This document shows, one piece after another, positions 1 to 10,583 of a stretch of 64,000 bases of DNA (positions are counted from its first letter, which is position 1; each line of letters begins with the position of its first letter). The position numbers and the translations under genes are program-made. The notes below the pieces were generated by a model. That model worked only from the letters and a program-made list of their open reading frames with translations, was not told the DNA's origin and did not search any database. Source of the stretch: Loxodes magnus (lineage: Eukaryota > Ciliophora > Karyorelictea > Loxodida > Loxodidae); contig CAMPDV010000123.1 in NCBI GenBank assembly GCA_946699065.1, forward strand, positions 124,001 to 188,000. Direction: 5' to 3'.

Positions 1-319
1 GCTAGAAATTTTAAATAAGAATACTGAAACTATTAGAAAAGTTGGAGATTAATAAGAAGATACAACAAAAACTAAAAAGAGAAAGATTATATTTTAATAA
101 ATTTTAAAAATATACAAGATCAAAGACGCTAATCATTATCTTGGTGAAAGGATACCTCAGTGAAATATGCATAGCAAGGAAAATAGTCGTAGAGACATTT
201 AAACTTTTATATTTTAGCCTTTAGAGCAATCTAGAGGCTGGTAGGAAAGAAGTTGGAAATATTACCAAGAACGCCGAGCATTTAATTTTGTATTTGTATT
301 TGCAAATTATAATAAATGA
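1..319 (+). pseudogene. 3' part of a second copy of the CxxC gene (partial at window edge)
   Basis: This is the inverted copy of the C-terminal coding part of the gene at 10584-11300. It reads well from base 1 in the same frame, with Trp codons written TGA, up to about base 205. There the left copy has one extra T in a T run relative to the right copy. After that base the frames differ, although the matching TGA terminator is still present at 317-319. The copy is either inactivated by the indel or carries a homopolymer sequencing error. The upstream part lies outside the window, so function cannot be judged. Confidence 0.6.
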
Positions 320-1009
320 GATTCTTTTTTCTAAATTGATATCAACTTATTCAAATACTATAAATATATTATTCAGATATTGAAATTAAGTTAATGTTTT
401 CTATATAATAAATAGATTTAACTCTAAGATTGTAGCAATAAACTTGTCTTATTTTTTGCTTTAAACTTGATTTTCTTATAAAATTAAGTTATGAAGATCT
501 TAGTTAAGAAGAGACAAACTACACATAAGGATGATAGAAATGTAAAGATAAATTGAAATAAATAATTTTTAGTTTAATAAATATAAAACACTTTTAGAAA
601 TAAATTGATATTTAACTTTATTTCTCTTCAGATTTTATCTAATAAGATAGAATCATTTTACAAGGGTTTTTATTTTTTAATTTGACTTCTATCTTATTTT
701 AAAATTATTTTCTCTCATTTTATCTATTTTATGTATCAAATTCTTCAAAATCAAGTTTTTAATCCTTTTAAAATCTATCTATTTCATATTTTCTCAAATA
801 GTCTTGTTTAACTATATCTGATTGTATGATTTTGCTAGAGATATATAATTAACTAATAAAAATAAAAGCTTCTAATTAATTAGTGCATTTATCCTTGCTT
901 ATTTTTAATTTATAAGTATGTTATTTATTTAAGAGAGAACAAAATAATTTTGATGTAAGTTTTTCTTTTTATTTATTATAGCTTAAATTAATCTAAAGTT
1001 CTTTTAGAG
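320..1009. other. Intergenic, between convergent 3' ends in IR1 left arm
   Basis: Between the terminator of the partial CxxC copy and that of the otubain-like gene I see only AT-rich sequence. It is shared with the right arm (9899-10583) but with several single-base indels, which suggests it is not coding. Confidence 0.6.
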
Positions 1010-3379
1010 TCATTTTTTGTTTCTCTAAAGGAATTCGGAGTATTTAGTTTCGTAAAGTATATTTCCAAGCATATTTTGAAGATCTAAATTAGTCAGAATA
1101 TGTTAGCACTTTTCAAAGGGACATTTGGATCCAAAACCGAATTCTCCTTCGCCTACAATGAAATTGCCATTGGTCTATGCCCACATCTTAGGAATAAGAC
1201 AATCCTTGCAAATCTTATGACCACATTGAACAGTAACAAGTTAAGAGCTACCACCACAATCGAGTTGGCAAAATTCTTAAGCAGGCATTTCCTAAAATAA
1301 ATTAACCTGCTACACTTTTTATGTTTGAATATTTTAAGAACTTAATTCTTATTATACTTTGAGATCCTAATTCTTTAAATATTATGCAGCTCTTCTGGTT
1401 GCTCTTTACGAAAGATCATCAAACTTTTTACTTCCAATCAGTTATTTTAACTCTTCGTTGTTTATTTCATAAGAATTACAAAAAGAACATTTAGCTTTAG
1501 TATTTTAATTATCACCTTCAGCATATATATAACGACTGTTGGTTTGCTAGTTTAGATGGGTATTCAAGCAGTTTTTATCGAAATAATGTCCACATCCTAA
1601 TTTCATCATTTCCGACTCTTTGAACAAGTTTTTGCAAATTAAGCATTCCAATGGATTAAAAGTTTGTTCTATAATCTATTACTTGAAATAAGGCTAATCA
1701 ACTATCTATATTAAAACTTTTGATTCATCTTTTGGGCTATTTTTTTCACCTTAAGTAAGCATTATGATCTTATAAAATGGGAAATCTGGAATGCTAACAT
1801 TGTAGTTTGAAGGTATAATCTAGCTTTTGTATTAGTTAGATTCAGTATTATATCCATCAACCCTTGAAATATATTTGCTGTAGATAATGTCATAATGATT
1901 AGCCCCGTATAATAATGAAATGGTAGGTAGCTTTCCACTTATTTTAAACATATCGAAACATGGAATTTACTATTCCATTTTATCAATTGGAATTACCTCT
2001 ATTTTAATATTAAGTACTATTTGAAGAGATCCAATTCCTAAGTTATTTGGCTCGTTATTCATCTATAAATTTTCTTAGACAGTTTCTTCAAAAGGTTTTT
2101 AGCAGTTCTATTCAAAGGTTTCTTTGTGAATTTCCAAATAATTAGCTGATAAAGTTTTCATTTCTCATATTAGTGCTTCGAATTGATCATTGTTATTTTG
2201 ACTAAGTTCTTTAAATAAATACCAATTTATTTTATTTTCTTTACTTTCTTTTTTCTATTTCAAAACTTCTAAAAGTTAAATCATCTTATTTCTTAGTTAT
2301 TAGTGAATATCAGTTTAGCTCTGTCTTATAGTGAAATAACCTTTTCCTTGCACTAGCTTTTGTAAAAAGTTTTGAATTTCGTTTATTGGCGTCGTGGATC
2401 TTACTAAGTGCTCTAAATAAGCAAAGCCAAAAGCTCTAAAGAAAGAGTTCCCGTCATCCAAAATTCTCCTAAAAATATTAAAACTTTCACGAAGTTTTTC
2501 AATAGCTTATTAAATTTCTGAACTTTATGAATACTATTCCACCAAATTCTCCAGACTTTAAAAGTTCTATACTAGCATGGAGCTTAAATTAGATTCCTTT
2601 TAGATTCTTTTTTCAACCACGAAAGAGTTTACCGGATTCTTGACAGAAATGACTTGCTAAGATTCCCTTTATTATTGGGAAAGTCTTTATCTTAAACTTC
2701 AATTAACAGATTTCAATTCAAAAATTTCCGCATCATTTTATTTATCGATTCTTTCTAGCTGCAAATTTTCAGATTTGAGCTTTATTATTTGTTTTTAGAG
2801 CTCTTCGATCTAGTTTTCTTATTGAGTAATTTAGTTTTCTTTCTAATTCATTAGATTTTGATGCTCCTTCATAATTTACCAAATTTAGTTTTAATTTTCT
2901 TTACTGATGCTTTGTAGTTGTACATTTAATAAAACTCTTTATGCATCAAAATCATTCTATAGTTTTCTATAATTCTCAGATAGAGTCAAATAATCTTTGC
3001 TTTGCTTTTCATTTTTCTCTTCTAATTCCTTTATTCTCTATAAAGTTTGTTATTTTTCCATTAATTATTTCTTTTTGACCTATTCAAACGAGCTTTTTGA
3101 GCATTACAAATCTAAAAGTTAAGAATGAGTCTCTGAGAATTTCTATTTTAAAGCAGGAAATGAATCAATGCTATTTGAATTCTTTAATTGCTAAATTTCA
3201 TTTTAAAGCTAATTTTCTCTATTTTAGAGTCTTTAAATCTCTTAATACATTTCCTATGAGCTTTTTCCTTAAGAATTAAGAAACTGCTGAACTTATTTCT
3301 TAAGTTAATCGTTTTCTCTCTACAAATTAGTGATAATTTTTTATTCTTCCTAGTTTTGATGCTATCCTTAGAAACTCAT
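1010..3379 (-). CDS. Coiled-coil, otubain-like (catalytic Cys replaced) and RING-type protein
   Basis: The frame closes exactly from ATG (3379) to TGA (1010), 789 residues, no intron needed. Residues 1 to about 290 are Gln/Glu/Lys-rich coiled coil. Residues about 295-510 match the otubain (peptidase C65) fold. The active-site block reads DDGNSFFRAFGFAYLE at 308-323, where the usual DGNCFYRA has its catalytic Cys replaced by Ser312. The His/Asp partner motif is kept as NHYDIIY with His495 and Asp497. From about 579 a RING-type cluster follows (ECLICK, then CGH and a CSFC pair). From about 700 a second module reads CGHKICKDCL and then KCPFEKC. By family knowledge otubains are Lys48-type deubiquitinases or bind E2 enzymes. 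With Ser at the nucleophile, I infer a non-catalytic ubiquitin or E2 binder joined to an E3-like tail. The last ~270 residues lie in inverted repeat 1. Confidence 0.88.
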
Positions 3380-4163
3380 TTTTTCTATTTGTTTCTAAAA
3401 CTAAATTTAAATAAAATTATGAAATAAACTGAAATATTTCCTGTCTTTTATACTAATCTTACAAAATTTCATTAGAAATTTCTTAGTTTCATATTTAAAA
3501 TTTATACTTAATTCCAACTTTTTCTAACCACTTTATAAAACTAAATCTAAGCTGGTTTAATTTATTTTAATTAAACTAATACTTTCTTAATAAAGTTTGA
3601 TAAAAAGATTTATAGTTGTATAGGAATGATTATTTAGCTATAATTATTTGGCTACTATTACTTCAAGAGCTTTACTTTTTGCTTAAAACTAAAGATACGG
3701 GGAGTGGATAGTTAGTTTACTAATATAGAATGGAAATTTATCTGGACTCAGCTTATCTTTACCAGTGTTTTATATAATCATAATTTATTCCATTTATCCT
3801 TTTATTTTTAGTTTAGTCTAAATTTATAAATAATCTTCCATAGTAAGAAAGTACCATTAAAGTTTAAGCAGAATTAAATAGATTGATTTATCTTCTCTAT
3901 TTAGTTTATATTATTTGAAGCACTAACCTTAAGCTTAAACAGCTTTGAATTATACAAAGATTAAAATTATAATTACATTTAAATTTATTTCAAAGTAAGT
4001 ACTATTTATAATCTGGTATTCTTCATTTAATAATCCTTCTATAATTATATTATAAATATTTGGTAAAAGAGTATGTCTATTAATAAAATGCTAGTTAAAG
4101 CCATACCAAAAATAGCTTATTTCCTATTATTTAAACTAGAAGGAATAAGGATTATTCATTTTC
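3380..4163. other. Intergenic, nothing recognised
   Basis: This is AT-rich sequence upstream of the otubain-like gene and downstream of the next minus-strand gene. I saw no domain or convincing composition in any frame. Confidence 0.4.
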
Positions 4164-4790
4164 TCATTTTTGGGTAGATTTGTAGTAGTCTAACTTACTT
4201 GGCTTACTAATCTCTAACTCTAAATTTGTAATTATTAATTTTACTCCTAGCTAGGAAATCATGATAAGTAAGTTTGATCTCACTTTATACAAGCTTTAGA
4301 TAATTTTACTGTATAATAATTATTAAATATTTTGAAAATGTTTAGAAAGCTAAAAAGTGATTAAATCATTAAAATAACTGTTCGCCTTCCGACTTAATTG
4401 AAGTTTTAAATGTATAAAATCTCCTTTTCTACATGTTCGTTCCTTGTGCTCTTTTTCCTGGACTTCTCTCTTTTTAATAGTCTGAGTTAAGAATTTGTTT
4501 TTTTCCAGATTCTCCCATTTCCCGATGGGAAGAATTCCGTCGCTCGCCATTTCAGTTGCTAATAGTTAATATTACTCCAAATATTCATTCTTATTCTTTT
4601 CTATGGGGGCATTTTCACCATAGATGTCAAGTGCTGTTGCAAATGTAACATCTTTTCCTTGCTCTAGGAAATATCTTTTCTTATTTCTCTATTTCTATTG
4701 GAATTCCTTAAGAAGGCTTCTACAGGTTTTCTTCTATTAATTTAGTCTGGAATCTAATTTTACTCAGCTTTTCTCGTCTTGCTCTTGCAT
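4164..4790 (-). CDS. Hypothetical basic/coiled protein, 208 aa
   Basis: The frame runs from ATG (4790) to TGA (4164) with one internal TGA (Trp, residue 8). The protein starts MQEQDEKSW and is rich in Glu, Lys and Gln, with a distinctive middle (GKDVTFATALDIYGENAPIE; MASDGILPIGKWENL) typical of a real globular segment. I do not recognise the family. The last ~65 residues are less convincing, so the true end could be earlier if an intron is present. A neighbouring frame shows a tempting CX2CX4HX4C pattern, but it has poor composition on either side and was rejected. It lies between the otubain-like gene and the plus-strand gene at 5655. Confidence 0.65.
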
Positions 4791-5654
4791 TACTCAAATA
4801 TCATTCTCTAAATTTTAAATTGACTCATAGACTCCGACTTTAGCTCTTCGGTCTGCTAAAAAGTGATAAAATAAATAATATTAAAGTGCCTACTTAATAG
4901 TCCTTCTATAAATAGATATAAACTAGAATTTTACTAGAGGCTTAATTAGAATTATCATAACAATATACTATAACTATTTTACATTAAGTACTTCAAATTT
5001 AATTTATATATCAGACTTTACATAGTGAGAGCTATAAATCATATCATAAATAAATAAATTTCTATTTTATTTTTATTCTCAATAGTATGCATTTCCATTT
5101 ATAGCTATTAGCTTTTAATACAATAGCGCAGATTTAATTAACTTATAAAATATAAAATAAGCCTTGCTCTTTTGAATTAGAGCTAAATTTGGCTTTATTA
5201 TTGTAACTATTCAAGACGAATATTAAATGTCTTAAGAGTGTCCCAAATAGATTAAGTATAACCAGGTGCTAGTTAATTTTTAAAGCATATACCTGGATTT
5301 TCTATCATTTAAAAGGCTAAAAGATTATAAATTTATTAAGGGTTTATTAAGCAATAATAGTTATTTATCAATTAATAAGTTTCTTCTAAATCCTCAAAAA
5401 TAACTAAATATTCCTTAAAACGTGAACACAACTTTATAATATTTTAAAAACTAAGAACTAAATTTTGAGATAGAAGAATCAGATTAGCCCCAAAGACTCT
5501 TAAGCTGTATTTAAAATATCTTTAAAAATGCTAGATGCTTTAGACAATATTTAGGATATTTAAAATAATTAAGATAACTTAGATACTTGCTTAATTTTAA
5601 ATAAAATAAAACTAAAATTTTATTTTAGTAGCAAATTCAACTTATCAGTCATTT
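4791..5654. other. Intergenic or possible upstream exon of the 5655 gene
   Basis: Mostly AT-rich. From about 5380 to 5640 on the plus strand one frame has protein-like composition (including SPKDSQAVFKISLKMLDALD) but no start codon that I could place. It would join the 5655 gene through a 25-nt GT..AG gap, unlike the 19-nt introns elsewhere. I cannot decide whether this is a first exon. Confidence 0.3.
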
Positions 5655-6320
5655 ATGGCTTTGACTTAAAAGGAAATTTAAGCAAATAATAGTAATTAAG
5701 AAAATTAGCAAATTCATTTGTAAAAATAAGAAGCCTCAGCTAAAATATTAGGAAGGCCTTGAGGAGAAATCGAGTAACTATAAGAAGAATATGCAAAATA
5801 AAAAAATGAAATGTAAAATAAGATTTAAAAGACTTTATCATACTTAATCTAAACATTTAATTAAATTAAAAAACTTAACTGCAAAATTAAAAATCTTGCA
5901 ATTGAAATGGAGTTAAATAAAAATAAAAATAATAAAAATACAATAAAGACACTAAAATTATCTAATTTACTTGCAGGACAGAACATAGAAAGAAGCTTAG
6001 CTTATCTATTTAAAGTTTATAAGAAAATTAATCTGGAAGAGAAAGAAGATTTAATAGAAAATATGGAATGGCCTAACCTAATTTTACCCAACCAGGAATG
6101 GAGAAATTTATAAGAAGAAAGCAAGCTATATGAAGAGACAACCATTCCGAAAACTTGACAGTGAAGGGAGGAGAAGACCACCTAGAGATCAAGTTCCTAT
6201 TGGTTGGATAGGGAAGTAGGAAGCTCCTAAGTAGACGATCCTTCTTTAACACTTTAATTTAATTTAAAAGAAAATTAAGAAAATTTAAAGTAGAATAAAA
6301 TATAAATATTGATTACTTGA
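5655..6320 (+). CDS. Hypothetical Gln/Glu-rich protein, 221 aa
   Basis: The frame runs from ATG (5655) to TGA (6318-6320), with three internal TGA codons read as Trp. The protein is Gln/Glu/Lys-rich with a short charged helix near residue 40 (RPWGEIEQLQEEYAKQKNE) and a more ordered stretch around 130-160 (ENMEWPNLILPNQEWRNL). The 6120-6240 stretch has higher GC than its surroundings. No family recognised. It is convergent with the gene at 6415-7092, with about 95 bases between the two terminators. The start could lie further upstream if the coding-like frame at 5380-5640 belongs to it. Confidence 0.65.
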
Positions 6321-6414
6321 ATTAGTAATATTATAATCATAATATTTTATAAATCATAAAGCAAATAAAAAATAGATAGCATAAATAATTAGAGTTTGTA
6401 AAAATTTTGTCTTA

Positions 6415-7092
6415 TCAGAAATCTTCACTGCCATATTCATCTATTCTTTCCGAATCATAAATTCTTACAAATTGCCTTTTTTGTCTTCTTGTTAGTGCTT
6501 GGAAATCAAATCCAACTTTCCATCTCTCAAGTTATCCCACTGCACGTGTAATCTTTGGAGCTTCTACGTAAGATTAAAATTTTTTTAATATAGTCTTCCG
6601 TTTAGTGTGCAAGAGATCTTAAATAGATTTTGGATTCCTCTTTTTGTTTCATATTATTATTTTTCCTTGAATCTAAAGCATTGGTTTACCATATACCCAT
6701 GTTTTTTTACAGTATCAACATCTTTTTTTCTATTTTCTAATAGGAGAAGGATGGATTTTGCACTCCTTTTGATTCTGAATCCGATCGTTAATTATGTTGG
6801 ATTTGTTCAAGTTAATTGATCCTCTGGTTAAACTTTTATTTTCAATTCCATTCGATTTGAGTAATTTATCTTTCCATCTCTTAAGAAGATATCTGCTAGT
6901 TTTATTATTTCTAAGGATTTTATTCATTTAACAAATCGATAATTGTTAGCATTAGAGATTAGGTTATTTATTTAAGGTCTTAAATTTCTTATGTTATCTC
7001 TAATTGTCCAATTGTAGCAAATAATCGTCTTTAGAAAGGTCTGGTTAATTATTAGGATTTTTTGAAGAAGTGAATTGTTTCTTAGGTGTCAT
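6415..7092 (-). CDS. Small basic CxxC protein, 225 aa
   Basis: The frame closes from ATG (7092) to TGA (6415). The N-terminal half is basic and Asn/Lys-rich. Near residue 140 it carries a RCWYCKKTW motif (C-x2-C) and near 190 a well ordered block, TRAVGQLERWKVGFDFQALT. The C-terminus is acidic (DEYGSED). Two features recur in the protein at 10584-11300: an RC[WY]YC pair about 50-90 residues before a [ST]R[AG]..x(2)ER.WK block. I therefore suspect the two are paralogues. A single C-x2-C pair could bind metal as a dimer or with distant ligands, but that is a guess. The family is not recognised. Confidence 0.75.
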
Positions 7093-7549
7093 TTTGTTAT
7101 GCTTTATCATAATATTTAATATTTCTAAATTTTATAACAGTAAATAAATTAATCATTTAGAATCATTATGAATCTAACTCTTTCACCATGAGTTCATAGA
7201 TTATGCTAATGCAATTATTTCTTGATAGCAACTCAGCATATAAACTCTGATGATTTTACAGATTTTTATTTATTCAAGATTCTGAATTACATACTGAACA
7301 AACTCCATTAAGTTTAAATTTAAATTCAATTTGAAAATATCTTAACTAAAACTATGCTGAACATTAATGCCAATTTATTTTTAATCTAATTATTTGAAGA
7401 GTGGAAACTGCGCTTGGTTTATAAAATTATTCAGAATATTATTAAAAATTACTAAGATTTCTTGCTTAATTATTTAATTAAACAAAGTAGATTAATATTA
7501 TATATTAGAAGCATTTGCTTTTCTGAACGTCATATATAGGAAGTCTCCA
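7093..7549. other. Intergenic, nothing recognised
   Basis: AT-rich stretch between the start of the CxxC gene and the LINE-like relic. No domain or repeat was seen. Confidence 0.4.
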
Positions 7550-9060
7550 TATAATAAAAAAGATATTCCATCACTGCTATCTTCACAAATTTTGAAAAAT
7601 GCATAAATAGAAACCAAAAAAAGTTATAATGATCAGAATAAAAATCTCTATGATATATTTAAAAGAGCAAAAGCCTAATAAATACTAGAGTTCGTAATCA
7701 AATAAATTAAATTCTAACTAGCAATAATAGGTTATTGAAAACTATGAGAATCAAGTTTTTGATAAATGTTCAAATTTGTGTTAAAAATAAATAAATATTT
7801 GATAGAAAATTGATGAAAATATAAAAATAAAACTTTTTTCGGAAATTAACTAAGCCGTTTTTAACTATACCTCTTATTAGAAACTTAGAACCTTTAAAAA
7901 TAAAATAATTGCAAATAATAAAGCCTCAGATCTTGATAGAATCGAAGTGGAACATATCAAATATGCAGGTAAAGAATCTCATTAAATAATTAAAAGTTTT
8001 AAGTATATATTCAGAACATTCTATACCAAATGCAATGAAGTAAATAAATATTCTTATATTTTTAAATATAGATGCAAGAGTGTTTGAGGTAACTTACACA
8101 CTATTACTTTAATAGATTATAACTAAAAATATACGGCAAAATAGTAACTGAAAGCTTATATAAAGACATTTGAATTTGAAATTGAAATGTTTTGCATCCA
8201 GATTATTTTGGAATTGTTAATAAATTTTCAAAAATTTTAAAAATTTTAATTATTTAATAGTTTATGGGTCAACTCTATAGATGGACACATAAGAAGTTAC
8301 AAATAGAACCTAAAAGACATGAGAAAATAAATGCTAATATATTAAGAAAATTACTTTATGCATATTTGAGAAGACTAAGATTACTTTAAAGTTTATCTCT
8401 CCCTTTAGAATCACTCTAGGGCAAATTGATGTTAAGTTTAAATCTAATAGTTATCTTAAAATATCAATTAAAATTAATAAAGGAGTTCTTCATGAAATAA
8501 CTATTTTCTAACTATTTTCTATTATATTATAGATATAAGATATCAAGAGGAAAAATAAAGAATATGGATTATTTTCTGCTCGAAATTTTTATAGTGCGTG
8601 GCATTGCGGGGGATTTCAAAAAGCTTTCAAGTTCATAAAAAATACTCATAAATTACTAAATTTATAGTCTAAGTTTTCTTTTGAGTAAAGCTTAGCATTA
8701 GCGTATAAAAAAAATGAAGATTATATTTATAAAAAAGGGAAACTAGAAATTGAAATAATTTAGACATTAATGGATAGATAATTATCATAAAAGATATAAT
8801 TACTTAACTAGGGCATAAGCTAGGATAGGGGAAAGAGAAAACTATAAACTTCGCATTAATGGAAAATTTTCTGATTTTAAAATAGTAATCTCTAAAATTA
8901 TAACAATTATACTTAAGTATGGAGTTATATCTCTACATACCTTTAAACCAACTTGTAGAAATTTTTTTATTTAAAACAAAGTTGGTGGTGATATTAAACC
9001 TTAGACTATTTTATTAGGATTTGAAAGGAATGATAAATAAAATAACCAAATCTTAAAGTT
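7550..9060 (+). mobile_element. Relic of a LINE-type (non-LTR) reverse transcriptase
   Basis: Around 7905-8060 one frame reads NNKASDLDRIEVEHIKYAG, matching the N-terminal non-LTR RT signature in which a Lys-Ala pair precedes Asp-Ile and Glu-x-Lys. About 60 residues on, GNLHTITLIDYNQKYTAK resembles the RGITLL..YKLYTKIL region. Near 8460-8530, in another frame, NKGVLHEITIFQLFSIIL resembles the G-x-P-Q-G..LSP.LF block. The pieces lie in more than one frame, the Pro-Gln of that last block is not kept, and I did not find a YADD box, so this is a decayed copy. Its 3' side abuts the inner edge of the right arm of inverted repeat 1. Clade (RTE/L2/CR1-like) cannot be set by eye. Confidence 0.45.
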
Positions 9061-9145
9061 TCATATAAAGAATTAGAATTAAAAATAGATTATACCTTCA
9101 AACTACAATGTTAGCATTCCAGATTTCCCATTTTATAAGATCATA

Positions 9146-9898
9146 ATGCTTACTTAAGGTGAAAAAAATAGCCCAAAAGATTAATCAAAAGTTTTAATAT
9201 AGATAGTTGATTAGCCTTATTTCAAGTAATAGATTATAGAACAAACTTTTAATCCATTGGAATGCTTAATTTGCAAAAACTTGTTCAAAGAGTCGGAAAT
9301 GATGAAATTAGGATGTGGACATTATTTCGATAAAAACTGCTTGAATACCCATCTAAACTAGCAAACCAACAGTCGTTATATATATGCTGAAGGTGATAAT
9401 TAAAATACTAAAGCTAAATGTTCTTTTTGTAATTCTTATGAAATAAACAACGAAGAGTTAAAATAACTGATTGGAAGTAAAAAGTTTGATGATCTTTCGT
9501 AAAGAGCAACCAGAAGAGCTGCATAATATTTAAAGAATTAGGATCTCAAAGTATAATAAGAATTAAGTTCTTAAAATATTCAAACATAAAAAGTGTAGCA
9601 GGTTAATTTATTTTAGGAAATGCCTGCTTAAGAATTTTGCCAACTCGATTGTGGTGGTAGTTCTTAACTTGTTACTGTTCAATGTGGTCATAAGATTTGC
9701 AAGGATTGTCTTATTCCTAAGATGTGGGCATAGACCAATGGGAATTTCATTGTAGGCGAAGGAGAATTCGGTTTTGGATCCAAATGTCCCTTTGAAAAGT
9801 GCTAACATATTCTGACTAATTTAGATCTTCAAAATATGCTTGGAAATATACTTTACGAAGCTAAATACTCCGAATTCCTTTAGAGAAACAAAAAATGA
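9146..9898 (+). CDS. RING-type C-terminal module without the otubain domain (duplicate)
   Basis: This is the inverted duplicate of the last ~250 residues of the gene at 1010-3379. The first in-copy ATG (9146) to TGA (9896-9898) closes in frame, 250 residues. It holds the ECLICK/CGH/CSFC cluster and the second module ending KCPFEKC. Of three base differences I compared within 9650-9870, two are synonymous and one changes Thr to Ala, a hint that the reading frame has been under selection in both copies. The coiled coil and otubain domain are absent, and upstream is LINE-like debris, so it may be a short free RING protein or a decaying fragment. The start codon is a guess. Confidence 0.6.
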
Positions 9899-10583
9899 CT
9901 CTAAAAGAACTTTAGATTAATTTAAGCTATAATAAATAAAAAGAAAAACTTACATCAAAATTATTTTGTTCTCTCTTAAATAACATACTTATAAATTAAA
10001 AATAAGCAAGGATAAAATGCACTAATTAATTAGAAGCTTTTATTTTTATTAGTTAATCATATATCTCTAGCAAAATCATACAATCAGATATAGTTAAACA
10101 AGAGTATTTGAGAAAATAGAAATAGATAGATTTTAAAAGGATTAAAAACTTGAATTTGAAGAATTTGATACATAAAATAGATAAAATGAGAGAAAATAAT
10201 TTTAAATAAGATAGAAGTCAAATTAAAAAATAAAAACCCTTGTAAAATGATTCTATCTTATTAGATAAAATCTGAAGAGAAATAAAGTTAAATATCAATT
10301 TATTTCTAAAAGTGTTTTATATTTATTAAACTAAAAATTATTTATTTCAATTTATCTTTACATTTCTATCATCCTTATGTGTAGTTTGTCTCTTCTTAAC
10401 TAAGATCTTCATAACTTAATTTTATAAGAAAATCAAGTTTAAAGCAAAAAATAAGACAAGTTTATTGCTACAATCTTAGAGTTAAATCTATTTATTATAT
10501 AGAAAACATTAACTTAATTTCAATATCTGAATAATATATTTATAGTATTTGAATAAGTTGATATCAATTTAGAAAAAAGAATC
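9899..10583. other. Intergenic, between convergent 3' ends in IR1 right arm
   Basis: AT-rich spacer matching 320-1009 of the left arm apart from substitutions and small indels. No gene supported. Confidence 0.6.

Larger units (their letters stand above)
1..1822. repeat. Inverted repeat 1, left arm (truncated by window start)
   Basis: This arm is near-identical to the reverse complement of 9086-10901. The match runs from the first base of the window, so the arm continues to the left. It ends sharply at 1822, just after the otubain-like domain of the gene at 1010-3379. It contains the C-terminal part of that gene, its 3' flank and the 3' end of a copy of the CxxC gene. I saw scattered substitutions and single-base indels, so the two arms are not identical. 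Confidence 0.95.

Noticed and set aside
1100-1300. 66-residue open frame on the plus strand, and its twin on the minus strand near 9608-9808
   Set aside because: Both are shadows on the strand opposite the duplicated RING-type coding region.
4560-4680. CX2CX4HX4C zinc-knuckle pattern (RCYICNSTWHLWWKCP) on the minus strand, suggesting a Gag-like or LINE ORF1 protein
   Set aside because: The overlapping frame has much better protein composition, a start and an in-frame TGA (gene 4164-4790). The knuckle frame has poor flanks and two of its Trp are TGA by chance.
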